Shown one piece after another: positions 44,851-53,764 of a DNA stretch of 64,000 nt. The DNA comes from Mariniphaga sp041687215. GTDB taxonomy: Bacteria; Bacteroidota; Bacteroidia; Bacteroidales; Prolixibacteraceae. Under the pieces are notes generated by a model, which worked only from the letters and a program-made list of their open reading frames with translations, was not told the origin of the DNA and made no database searches. How positions within the stretch are numbered: the stretch's first letter is position 1; each line of letters opens with the position of its first letter. The DNA lies in assembly GCF_041687215.1 (NCBI RefSeq), contig NZ_JAWLCI010000003.1, positions 124,001 through 188,000 of the forward strand, given 5' to 3'. The position numbers were made by a program, and so were the translations under genes.

Positions 44851-45762
44851 TTACCGGATTAACTGATAATGAATGAACCAAATTTCCCCGTCTGGGGTGT
44901 GAAAAACAATTTTCTGCGTTTTTGCAGAAACATCAGGATGCATGGCAATTACATTTTCAGAGGATAAAACCTGTTGTTCTCCGCTCAGCGGATGAACCGC
45001 AACAATGGAAGATTCCAGAATCTGATGTCCGTCGTCTTTGGTAACCATGCCCACTATAAAATCGTTTCCGGCCCAAACCGGCGCCTCAATTTGTCCCAGC
45101 TCTGCCAGCACCATTCCGGTTAAATCGCTTATGAAAGCTCCTTTTCCCATAGCATAAGCAAGTACATGCTTCCTGTCTGGAGAAACTGAAGGCCAAATGT
45201 AACTTTCACTTTCATAGGGTTTTATCACAAGTCGTTCTTCTCCCCGATAAAGCACGAGCTGCTGGTTTTCAATCCCGGCAAAAATTTCATCACTTCTGTC
45301 GGGCTGCGTTTCGTCAACCACAGCGCTTTTTAATCCCTCGTCTGAGCGAAATAAAACACGGTTCCCGGCAATCATAGGAACTGAAAGATTTCGCACAGCA
45401 GGTTCAATCAGCCTAGTATTTTCTGTTGTTAAATTCCAAGCCTTCAACTTCGTAAAGCGTCGTTTTTCAATGTATTCCTGTTCCTGAAAAAGAACGGTTT
45501 CATCATTCCACGAAAATTTGGGTGAATACCCGGCACCATCGGCATCTGAAATTTTCTGCAGGTTGTTTTCCTGCAATTTCAGCAAATGGAGACCTTGGTA
45601 ATTTTCAGATGTTAGCAAAAGTTTCTCCCCCGAATGATCAAATTGCGGATGATAAAATTTTTGATTTCCGGGAATGGTAACTTTTTCCATTTTTGACACT
45701 TCAACCTGTTGGCCAAATGCAAAAGCAGAAATGAACATAAAAACAAAGAGTAAAAATTTCAT
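44851..45762 (-). CDS. Secreted WD40-like (PD40/TolB-type) beta-propeller protein
   Basis: These 303 residues start at the ATG at 45760-45762, giving a clean signal peptide MKFLLFVFMFISAFAFGQQ. The rest is repeated four-stranded blades with motifs such as FYHPQFDHSGEKLLLTSE, AGYSPKFSWNDETVLFQ and YIWPSVSPDRKHVLAYA, as in PD40/TolB-like propellers. It has no catalytic signature and no T9SS domain. It lies between the hydrolase and amidase genes and its stop codon touches the amidase start, so it is firmly in the operon. It probably binds a polymer or a partner in the periplasm. Confidence 0.8.
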   Translation of the reverse strand: MKFLLFVFMFISAFAFGQQVEVSKMEKVTIPGNQKFYHPQFDHSGEKLLLTSENYQGLHLLKLQENNLQKISDADGAGYSPKFSWNDETVLFQEQEYIEKRRFTKLKAWNLTTENTRLIEPAVRNLSVPMIAGNRVLFRSDEGLKSAVVDETQPDRSDEIFAGIENQQLVLYRGEERLVIKPYESESYIWPSVSPDRKHVLAYAMGKGAFISDLTGMVLAELGQIEAPVWAGNDFIVGMVTKDDGHQILESSIVAVHPLSGEQQVLSSENVIAMHPDVSAKTQKIVFHTPDGEIWFIHYQLIR

Positions 45763-45817
45763 TGTTCTGATTTTTAGTTTTATCAAATTCATAAGTAGTA
45801 CCTTCAAATACAGATAT

Positions 45818-48601
45818 TTATTTAACCAGTTTCAACGTTTTTTTCCCATAACCTGTTTCAAGAGTCAGCAAATATAATCCCTGAGGTAAATCGGCACCAT
45901 CCAGCATTACGGTGTGTTTTCCTTTTATTTTGAATGAATGCTGAGCCAGTTTAATCCGCTTGCCGGTAAGGTCTGTAATAAATAACCGTACGCGCGAATC
46001 CCGTGGCAGAACATAACTGATTTTCAGTGGTTCGGATGTGAGGAATGTAGGAGCGGAAAGCTTCAGTTCAGCATGTGCAATTTTATCTGCCGAAGTAATG
46101 AGCAATGAAAACGAAACCACTTCCGACCAGTCGGTATAAGAAGATGAGCCATAATTGGCACGGGCTTTCACGTACCATGTTCCCTGGTTCAGATCGTCCA
46201 GAACCAGCGTATTTAGCGGAGCATCAACCGAATGCTGGAGGCGGTTGTTCCAGGGAAAAGTTTCTGAATTGGACAGTTGAAAAGTGAAACCTTTTGCCAG
46301 TTCATCTTCCAAAACAGAAATTGAAACCTCTGGCCCGGTAACGGTTTCACTCTCGTTTGGTGAAATAATTACAGGAACCGAAGGGGGAGAAGTTACCGTG
46401 AAAAACCGGATGATATCGGACCAGGAAGTTACTGAATCACCACTTATTGCCTGCATTCTGAGGTAGTAGGTGGAATAAGAATAAATGGTTCCGGGTGGCA
46501 GTTCATAAGAGTTTCCTTCAATGGAATCCTGGTCGAAAATTACACCAGTAAATAAACTGTTGGTTGAAATTTGTATTCTGAAGGTAAACGCTTCATCAAA
46601 AGGTTCCCATTCAATCACTGGTTTGAGTTCCACACCCGCTGCTTCGTTTTCAGGATAAACCAACTCAGGTCGTGGAATTTCCTGCAACTGAAAATTTCGG
46701 ATTTCTGAAATTTCGTCTTCAACTCCGGGCATTCGTGTGAAAACTCTCCAATAATACCTGGCATTTTCCTGTAAACTGATATTCGAGGATGAAAATTGGG
46801 GTTCAGTAATATTTCTCCGATAAATAACATTTGTAAACTGTGTATCTGCGGCAACCTCAATAATGTAAAATTCAGAATTTTCAACTTCTTCCCACGAAAA
46901 CTGAAATCCGGGAAAAACTGCCTGTCCGTTTGCCGGATATAAGAGCGCAACCGGTTGGTTTTCTTCGGGTTCATAATTCTGCATTACAGGTGGAAATTCA
47001 TTCCCGTTTCGGTCGAAAACAGCAACGGCAAATATATGGTCTTCAATTAAATCCTGAAATTTTGTTAAGTCGAAAGCAGTGGAATAAGTCATTTCCAGCA
47101 AATACCTTCCATCTGTAAAATTACCGGGTTGGTTTGCCATTATTTCAGGGATGGCATAAACCGAAAACCGTACATTTTCTTCCGGTGAATCCCAAAGCAG
47201 ACTGTCGTTTTCAACCCTGAGGTTTTCCGGTAATGAACGGTTCTCAAAAGCATTCCATGGTTTCACAGGCGGCAAAGCCCTGTTTTCATATTCGTGGGTA
47301 CGCAAATAGTTGATGAATCCCTGCCGGTAAAACATAGTAGCCCGGAAAAAGACACTTCCTGGCGCCTGGTTTTTGTCTGAATTGCGGTTCCACTGAATTT
47401 GCAATCCAAATTCGGAAGGATCATATCCGGCAACTGAGGTTTTGGCACTCATTTTCGAGAAATATTCCATCATGGAAAGACCCCTCAATTCCGTTCGCAA
47501 AAAATCGCTGTACGCTGATTTTAATGCCATAGGAGGTGGGTAATCCGATTCATCCAGATCTGACAGAGAATGACTTACATAAAGATGACGGCCAAAATGG
47601 TTCACTACATCCGACCACCAGGGAGCAAGTTTTTTGTAATCCTGCCCATCGCTTGTGGTAGGCCAGTAAATTTGCGGAGAAATGTAATCTACCGTTCCTT
47701 CATTTAGCCAGGCAACAGGATCGCAGTAAATGGATTTGTACGCATCCATTCCGGTTATTCCAACTGGAAGTGTGAGTCCGTAAGTGGCCGCCACCTGCGG
47801 ATCTGTGGTCCAGATTCCAAAAGGTGAAACGCCAAAAGTCACCCATGGTTTATTTTGCTGTATGGTTTCGTAAACATCTGCAACCATTTGGTTTACATTA
47901 TCGCGACGCCAGTCATGCAAATCCATAGACGACGGTTTCCAGTTGTTTTGCGAATATTGATCGAGAGAATTGGGAGTGCCCCCGTACGCATAAAAATAGT
48001 CATCGAAAACAATTCCGTCAACATCATAATTCAAAAGAATTTCTTCCACAATGTCTGAAATTCGCTCCCGGACTCCTGGATTTCCAGGGTCCAGAATTGA
48101 ACCGCCGCCACTGTAAGAAAGCACCCATTCAGGATTGGTTTGACTGTAATCTCCTGGCTGTCCGGCATACTTACCTGCAACCGATTCAAACCGGTAAGGG
48201 TTGAGCCACGCATGAAGTTCCAGACCCCGTTTATGACTTTCTTCAATGGCAAACTGCAGTGGATCGTAACCGGGATCCATTCCGCGGGTTTCAACCAAAT
48301 GTGCAGACCAGGGTTCGTAACTTGACGGATACATGGCATCACATTCGGACCGAACCTGGAAAAAAACAGCATTCATACCTGCTAACTGCATGGAATCGAG
48401 AATACGGATAAGCTGATCTTTCTGCTGGTTGATATATAAATTGCCTCCACCCGTAGGAATTTTGGTTTTGGGCCAGTCGAGTCCCCAAACAGTAGTCAGC
48501 CAAGAGGCCCGCATTTCGCGTTTGGGAATTTGTGCCTCGGAATGGAAAGCTGTTCCGGCTAAGAAAATGTATAAAATAATGAAGGTAAAATTTCGAATCA
48601 T
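45818..48601 (-). CDS. GHL10/DigH-type glycosyl hydrolase with FnIII domains and T9SS domain
   Basis: These 927 residues have a signal peptide ending SEAQ (about 24) and a GHL10 (DUF187, PF02638) TIM barrel at about 28-400. Barrel marks are EMRASWLTTVWGLDWP, FFQVRSECDAMYPS, LHAWLNPYRF, DGIVFDDYFY (FDD at 199-201) and YISPQIYWP. Three Ig/FnIII-like domains (about 560-840) and a T9SS sorting domain (about 855-927) follow. The E. coli family member DigH cleaves peptidoglycan glycan strands that have lost their stem peptides. Encoded next to an amidase that creates such strands, a joint role in wall degradation is attractive. It is not proven. Confidence 0.88.
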   Translation of the reverse strand: MIRNFTFIILYIFLAGTAFHSEAQIPKREMRASWLTTVWGLDWPKTKIPTGGGNLYINQQKDQLIRILDSMQLAGMNAVFFQVRSECDAMYPSSYEPWSAHLVETRGMDPGYDPLQFAIEESHKRGLELHAWLNPYRFESVAGKYAGQPGDYSQTNPEWVLSYSGGGSILDPGNPGVRERISDIVEEILLNYDVDGIVFDDYFYAYGGTPNSLDQYSQNNWKPSSMDLHDWRRDNVNQMVADVYETIQQNKPWVTFGVSPFGIWTTDPQVAATYGLTLPVGITGMDAYKSIYCDPVAWLNEGTVDYISPQIYWPTTSDGQDYKKLAPWWSDVVNHFGRHLYVSHSLSDLDESDYPPPMALKSAYSDFLRTELRGLSMMEYFSKMSAKTSVAGYDPSEFGLQIQWNRNSDKNQAPGSVFFRATMFYRQGFINYLRTHEYENRALPPVKPWNAFENRSLPENLRVENDSLLWDSPEENVRFSVYAIPEIMANQPGNFTDGRYLLEMTYSTAFDLTKFQDLIEDHIFAVAVFDRNGNEFPPVMQNYEPEENQPVALLYPANGQAVFPGFQFSWEEVENSEFYIIEVAADTQFTNVIYRRNITEPQFSSSNISLQENARYYWRVFTRMPGVEDEISEIRNFQLQEIPRPELVYPENEAAGVELKPVIEWEPFDEAFTFRIQISTNSLFTGVIFDQDSIEGNSYELPPGTIYSYSTYYLRMQAISGDSVTSWSDIIRFFTVTSPPSVPVIISPNESETVTGPEVSISVLEDELAKGFTFQLSNSETFPWNNRLQHSVDAPLNTLVLDDLNQGTWYVKARANYGSSSYTDWSEVVSFSLLITSADKIAHAELKLSAPTFLTSEPLKISYVLPRDSRVRLFITDLTGKRIKLAQHSFKIKGKHTVMLDGADLPQGLYLLTLETGYGKKTLKLVK

Positions 48602-48647
48602 AAGCTTTATTTTCTATCTGTTTTATTGAATTTCATTTATTTACTCA

Positions 48648-51113
48648 CTATGGTGAAACAATTACTCTGCCGGCAAATGTTGATTTATCTCCTTTCAGAA
48701 AAATAAAATAGATGCCGGGTTGTAAATCCTTTACCTGAATATATGGAGTTTTTCCATTTTCGCTGATGTTAATGGTTTCATTTCTGATTAATTCTCCTGT
48801 AATGACATACATTTTCAATTGAAACAAACCCGGTTCGTTTTGGTTTGTCTGAATATAAAATCCATCTGTCGCCGGATTGGGAAAAACCAGCAATTCTAAT
48901 TTTTGTTTCGGTATAATTAATTGATTCTGCACGTCTTTTTCAGGATAAACCGCATAAATTCCTTTTAACCAAAATGTTCCGTTGTAATTATTGCCTGAAA
49001 CGTATGATGGATCGCGTTCCACATTTAACCGGATACTTGCCAGGGGAATGGGATAATCTTCCTGTTTAAACTGACTGGTCCGAATGGCAGCTTTCTTTTT
49101 TTGCAGTGTACTGTCTGAAATTGCCGGAACCTGGCACAAACCGTAAGAATGGTCGAGCACATAATAGTATGAAGAACGGTATCCGCTTCCGGCGGCTTCC
49201 ATATAAAGTGAATCGGGCATGCCGTAAATATCTATTTCTTTGCTGAGTGTAATGCTGGCGGTTCGGTTTGAATAAGTAAAACCATAATCCACTTTCAGCA
49301 TTTCTTCGTTGTAAACCGGATGGATTTCTCTGGTAAGCGAAACGTTGTCAATCTGACTCAGTGAAACATCCCACGAATCCGGTTCAGAAAAATCATCAAG
49401 CAGGACATTTCCCCTGCCAATCTCAACGCTCACCAGGCACGTATCCATTTGATTTTCCATTCCAGTAGAAACAATAATTTCCACCAGTCCATCTGTTTTT
49501 CCTCTGAAAACGCCATGGCTGGAAACTTTACCAATAGTTGTATCTGCCGAGGCAAAATGCACAATGTCATTGTCCATTTGGTAAGTGTCACCGTTTGTTC
49601 CTGTACCGTAAACTTTAAAAGTATATTCGTTTAAATGGTCAATTACCAGCGAATTTACAGAGAATGAAACATCTTCAACCGGAATAAGCTTTATCTGCAT
49701 GGTATCAGAAATTCCGTTCCAGGTTCCCACCACTGCTCCGGTTTCACTAATACCTGAAGCAGTAAACAGACCGTCAGCATCAATTTCACCAATATTTCCA
49801 ATAACCTGGTAATCAATATTTGTTGTATTTAAATACTGAACAACTTCCCCGTTTACGTCGAATGTGCTTCCTTTTACCTGGTATTTTTTTCCAAATGGAA
49901 TAGTAATGTGGTCGGCATTGAGTTGCATGGAAATTGCTTCGCCGGGAATTGCGGTGGAAATTACCAGCAATGCATTTCCTACAGCCCGCTCCATACCATC
50001 GGATGGCGTATTTTTTATCTCATTTCGTACCACCATCACCGAAGATCCACCACCGTCGAGATTCAAAGCGTCAGCAGCACCCGATTGTTTCATAATATCG
50101 GCAAGCTGTTTTGTACTCACTCCTTTTGAATAATTAGAGCGACCGTCAACCACAACCATTATAATTTTTGATTTATCAGATGAAAATCCAATTGCTGTGC
50201 GTGGGTGCAATTCAGGCCAGTTGTTTTCCTGCACCACACCATCTTTCAAAATAGCCCTGTCGCCTCCAATAAGTTCGGTAATTTTTGGAGCCAGTTCAGG
50301 CAAACTTTTCAATTTCATCTGCAATTCAAGTTCAACCGTATCCCCAGGATTCAGATTGTTTAGCAAGGCAGCAGCAATTCCGTTACCTGAAAGAACGACT
50401 TTATTTTGAGGAATGGGAGTGGAACCCTGGTTTTTACGAATCTCTTCAACCTTTAATTGCATTTTGTGGTTGAGTTTCCACGAACCTTCTTTTAATGAAG
50501 TAACCACCTCAGTTCCCCATTGATTTGTGCGTGTAGTGCTGCCAAAATAGCTGTTGAAAACAATCAGATCATCGGTATTCCGGATGTTGTTTACATCTGA
50601 AACCGGATATGATTCAGTATCGTGAAAAAATGTTCCTGAGAAAGTCATTACATCAATAAATGGGTACTTTTCATCAGTAAATGCAATGACAGGTCTCGAA
50701 CTGTGTGTTTTTTTTGCCAGCTCGCCTTGCAACGCCTGTCCGTTAACCGGATGTCCTTGGTTGGGCGAAACCGTGTTGTAAAAATCACCGTTAATGGCAG
50801 CAAATGCTGTATGTCCTTGCTCTGATTTGCGCAAAGCCATAGCCGATGGCCGTTCCAGACCTTTGATGGTATCGTGGCTTAAACAGGTTTCAAATTGAAT
50901 AAAAGGATTTTGAGCGTCAATTTCCAAAACGTTAATCAGCAAAGGCAGATCAGGTAACCTGTAATAGGTGTGCATGGTTCCCAAACCAACGTCATGACGG
51001 TGAATCAGTGTATCGGATTTGTATTTAACACCCTGAATTAAAAGGCTGTCCTGTGCTGTGACAGACAACCAGCCAATAAATAAAAAACTAAATATGATGT
51101 TGAAATTTCTCAT
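48648..51113 (-). CDS. NAGPA-type phosphodiester glycosidase with Big_2-like and T9SS domains
   Basis: These 821 residues start at the ATG at 51111-51113, which yields a proper signal peptide ending SVTAQ. The upstream extension lacks one. The phosphodiester glycosidase domain (PF09992, about 60-390) is complete: INGDFYN (107-113), GGDRAILKDG (283-292), HPRTAIGF (303-310), DGRSNYSKGVS (323-333), NLDGGGSS (351-358) and ERAVGNAL (375-382). Big_2-like Ig domains, a jelly-roll region and a T9SS domain (about 750-821) follow. The human homologue removes GlcNAc from GlcNAc-1-phosphodiesters. Bacterial targets could be wall teichoic or phosphoglycan linkages. Confidence 0.9.
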   Translation of the reverse strand: MRNFNIIFSFLFIGWLSVTAQDSLLIQGVKYKSDTLIHRHDVGLGTMHTYYRLPDLPLLINVLEIDAQNPFIQFETCLSHDTIKGLERPSAMALRKSEQGHTAFAAINGDFYNTVSPNQGHPVNGQALQGELAKKTHSSRPVIAFTDEKYPFIDVMTFSGTFFHDTESYPVSDVNNIRNTDDLIVFNSYFGSTTRTNQWGTEVVTSLKEGSWKLNHKMQLKVEEIRKNQGSTPIPQNKVVLSGNGIAAALLNNLNPGDTVELELQMKLKSLPELAPKITELIGGDRAILKDGVVQENNWPELHPRTAIGFSSDKSKIIMVVVDGRSNYSKGVSTKQLADIMKQSGAADALNLDGGGSSVMVVRNEIKNTPSDGMERAVGNALLVISTAIPGEAISMQLNADHITIPFGKKYQVKGSTFDVNGEVVQYLNTTNIDYQVIGNIGEIDADGLFTASGISETGAVVGTWNGISDTMQIKLIPVEDVSFSVNSLVIDHLNEYTFKVYGTGTNGDTYQMDNDIVHFASADTTIGKVSSHGVFRGKTDGLVEIIVSTGMENQMDTCLVSVEIGRGNVLLDDFSEPDSWDVSLSQIDNVSLTREIHPVYNEEMLKVDYGFTYSNRTASITLSKEIDIYGMPDSLYMEAAGSGYRSSYYYVLDHSYGLCQVPAISDSTLQKKKAAIRTSQFKQEDYPIPLASIRLNVERDPSYVSGNNYNGTFWLKGIYAVYPEKDVQNQLIIPKQKLELLVFPNPATDGFYIQTNQNEPGLFQLKMYVITGELIRNETINISENGKTPYIQVKDLQPGIYFIFLKGDKSTFAGRVIVSP

Positions 51114-51233
51114 AACATCGAACTTTTTACTTCCGGATAAAATGAACCGGAAGTATTTACTTGCCAAAAATCTGTGAAAAAAAATTCCCTTCAGCAGAAA
51201 AATCCTTTTCACAAATTATTATTCAGGCACAAA

Positions 51234-52868
51234 TTACCTGGCCAATTGGTCGATGGCTATTCCGTAGGCCTCCACGCCTTCAATAAAGTATTCCACCACC
51301 GGATTGGCGTCGGTAAGTTTAATGCGCTTAATACCAGACCGATGTAAAGGATTAGCCTGATAGTATTCTTCAGGATCGGAACCAGCAGGCGGTTGTGGTC
51401 CACGATAGGCCCAGTACAGGTATTCGCCATCCAATGCCATTCCGGTTACAAAAATTCCTTCTGTTTCGCCACCTTCGCCATCAAATGGTGAATTATCAAT
51501 TACTTTTAAACCGGAACCATCAAGATTACTTTGTACAATCATTTTGTAACGGCTGTCGGCCAGGTATAGTTTTTGGTTAATATCGTCGATAACAAAAGAG
51601 CGAACACCAAAATTCCGGTGAATACTGCCTGCCGCTGGCACCGGGTCACCATCTACTCTGTCGCGGCCAAGAATATCACTTTCAGTAAATCTCCAAATAC
51701 CCGAACCGGTGGAATGTTTCGCCCACCACCATTGTCCGTTGTATTTGGTAAACGTGCCGTTTGTGTTACCCCAACTGATGCCTTGTCCATAGTAACCAAG
51801 CCATGTGTTGCGAACAAAATAGCCGAATTCGTCTAACGAAAACTTTTTATTCCGGGTGTCAATCGGAGTTCTGAAAATTCCTTCGCGCCGGTCGGCCCAA
51901 TATATAAGCCCAGCATCTTCGTCGATGTAACCATAATAAAAATCGAGGAAAGTATTGCCTCCAAAATTTTCCAAAACAGATTCTCTCCGGGAGCCATCGT
52001 GAGCAATTACAAAAATTTCGCCATCACCAGCAGTGAAATAATCTGGTTCTGCCACAAATGCAAATCGGGTTCCGGCATCGAAAACATAAAGCCAGTCGCC
52101 GCTAAATTGTAATGTTAGCGGATGTTTTCCCGAGCGATACCCCATATCGAATGAATTATTCAGTTCAGGCTCAATGCCGTCAATAATTTTTTTAGCCATA
52201 ATATTTCCGCCCTTCACGGCATAATAAAGGGTTTTTGCAGGCGAGTTATAATTTACTTTTACATTTACATTTACCGGGGTCAGGTCTTTGCCGTCAATGG
52301 TAATGGTAAGCGAGACTATCTGACTGCCAATGCTTCCAAAAACTACGGAGGGGGATTCATGAGAACTGTTTCCGCCTTCATCAACACCTTCCCCAACTGT
52401 TCCTGAAGGAAACTTCCAGTTGTATTCAACAGGTTTGTTCTCCGGGTTTTCCAGCAGAACATCAAAAGAAACCTGGGTTTGGTTGAACACAATTACAGGA
52501 TCGGTTGAAGTGTAATTCACCACTGGCACAATATCGCTAATCATTAATTTCTTTTCAACCCGATAATTACCATCAACAGTTAATACAACAGTGTAAGTTC
52601 CTGGCAATGTATATTTATGAACAGGACTTTGCTCGTTTGAGGTTGTTCCATCACCAAAATCCCATGCCCATGACGAACCTTTGGCAGAAAGATTCAGGAA
52701 CATAATTTCTTCGCCTACCACATAATGAAGTGAAGATGCCGAATAGGTGAAATCATATTCGGCTGATGGAAAAAGTTCAGGCGATATTTCCTGCTCACAG
52801 GAGAATAAACCCAAACCGGCGACAATTACTGAAAGTAATAAATATATTCTAAATCGTTTCATAATCAA
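51234..52868 (-). CDS. Lipoprotein with PKD domains and a YWTD-like propeller (putative SGBP)
   Basis: These 544 residues start with a lipobox (LGLFSC, Cys24), followed by a PKD domain (about 33-112, DFGDGT at 70-75) and a second PKD-like domain (about 115-205). A six-bladed propeller resembling LDLR class B repeats (about 212-540) follows, with GLIYWADRREGIFRTPID and KLYLADSRYKMIVQSNLDGSG. No enzyme motif is seen. In a SusCD operon this layout suits a surface glycan-binding protein. It is 20 bp after the preceding lipoprotein gene. Confidence 0.82.
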   Translation of the reverse strand: MIMKRFRIYLLLSVIVAGLGLFSCEQEISPELFPSAEYDFTYSASSLHYVVGEEIMFLNLSAKGSSWAWDFGDGTTSNEQSPVHKYTLPGTYTVVLTVDGNYRVEKKLMISDIVPVVNYTSTDPVIVFNQTQVSFDVLLENPENKPVEYNWKFPSGTVGEGVDEGGNSSHESPSVVFGSIGSQIVSLTITIDGKDLTPVNVNVKVNYNSPAKTLYYAVKGGNIMAKKIIDGIEPELNNSFDMGYRSGKHPLTLQFSGDWLYVFDAGTRFAFVAEPDYFTAGDGEIFVIAHDGSRRESVLENFGGNTFLDFYYGYIDEDAGLIYWADRREGIFRTPIDTRNKKFSLDEFGYFVRNTWLGYYGQGISWGNTNGTFTKYNGQWWWAKHSTGSGIWRFTESDILGRDRVDGDPVPAAGSIHRNFGVRSFVIDDINQKLYLADSRYKMIVQSNLDGSGLKVIDNSPFDGEGGETEGIFVTGMALDGEYLYWAYRGPQPPAGSDPEEYYQANPLHRSGIKRIKLTDANPVVEYFIEGVEAYGIAIDQLAR

Positions 52869-52888
52869 TCGTTTTAAAGGTGTAATTT

Positions 52889-53746
52889 TTACAATACCGT
52901 AATTGTTTTTACTTCAGACAAATTTTCCACATCGTTTCCATTAACTATCCTAAACCGTGCATTCAGTTGATATCCTTGCGTAAATTCAACTGCGTAGTAC
53001 TGCCTGTTTTTATTGTATATGAAAGCACTAAAAGGCACTTCATTCAAATGCGAACGAAGTGCACTTGCCGCCTCCGGCTTTATTGTTCGAAAAGTTTCTT
53101 CGCCAATTATTTCTGTATCAAAATATTCTTCAAAGATTTCATTATCCACAATCTGACGGTCTGTAACCAGCAAAGTCCTGAAATCCTGATAAATAAGTTG
53201 GGGAAAAAGGTTATTTACAAATTGCGCCCTAACATGTTCCGGAATTAACTGGTTAAACTGTTCCTGGTTGTACGATATCGGATTTTTATATTCCAGGGAT
53301 GAAAGGGTATAGCTTACCGGAAAATTGTCTTCAATAACGAATGCCTTATTTTCTGTATCGTAATTTGATTCAGAATGTTGGAAGGTTTTAATTTCCAGTA
53401 ATTCGCGAACCAGCGACGAAGAGTCGAGTGTAAAAGTGTATCCGTTTGGCGGGTAGGTCAATTTATATTTCAGATTTTTGTTCACATTGTACCAAACACC
53501 CAGGTAATTGTAACTATTGTCAACTGACCAGTATTCGGCATAAAACGTAACTTCATTTCCGGCGCTGACGTTGGTAACCGGTACATCCCAGTATATGCTT
53601 GCTGCCATGTATCCCGGCGATGAAATATCTGCCACCGGATCGTTAATGGTACAAGAAGTTTTCAGCAGTAAAACCGAAACTACCATTACCAGAAATTTTA
53701 GAAAATTTCCGGCTGATATCGTATTGAATAATTTCTTTGTATTCAT
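52889..53746 (-). CDS. SusCD-linked lipoprotein of unknown family
   Basis: These 285 residues have a lipobox near LLLKTSC (Cys32) and a mainly beta-strand mature part rich in Tyr and Asn. I do not recognise the family. It follows susD2 by 18 bp and precedes the PKD lipoprotein by 20 bp, the position where surface glycan-binding accessory proteins usually sit. The N-terminal half (about 35-130) looks like an Ig-type sandwich (AASIYWDVPVTNVSAGNEVTF). A binding role is inference. Confidence 0.75.
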   Translation of the reverse strand: MNTKKLFNTISAGNFLKFLVMVVSVLLLKTSCTINDPVADISSPGYMAASIYWDVPVTNVSAGNEVTFYAEYWSVDNSYNYLGVWYNVNKNLKYKLTYPPNGYTFTLDSSSLVRELLEIKTFQHSESNYDTENKAFVIEDNFPVSYTLSSLEYKNPISYNQEQFNQLIPEHVRAQFVNNLFPQLIYQDFRTLLVTDRQIVDNEIFEEYFDTEIIGEETFRTIKPEAASALRSHLNEVPFSAFIYNKNRQYYAVEFTQGYQLNARFRIVNGNDVENLSEVKTITVL

Positions 53747-53764
53747 AATTTTCTCCTTTCCGAT

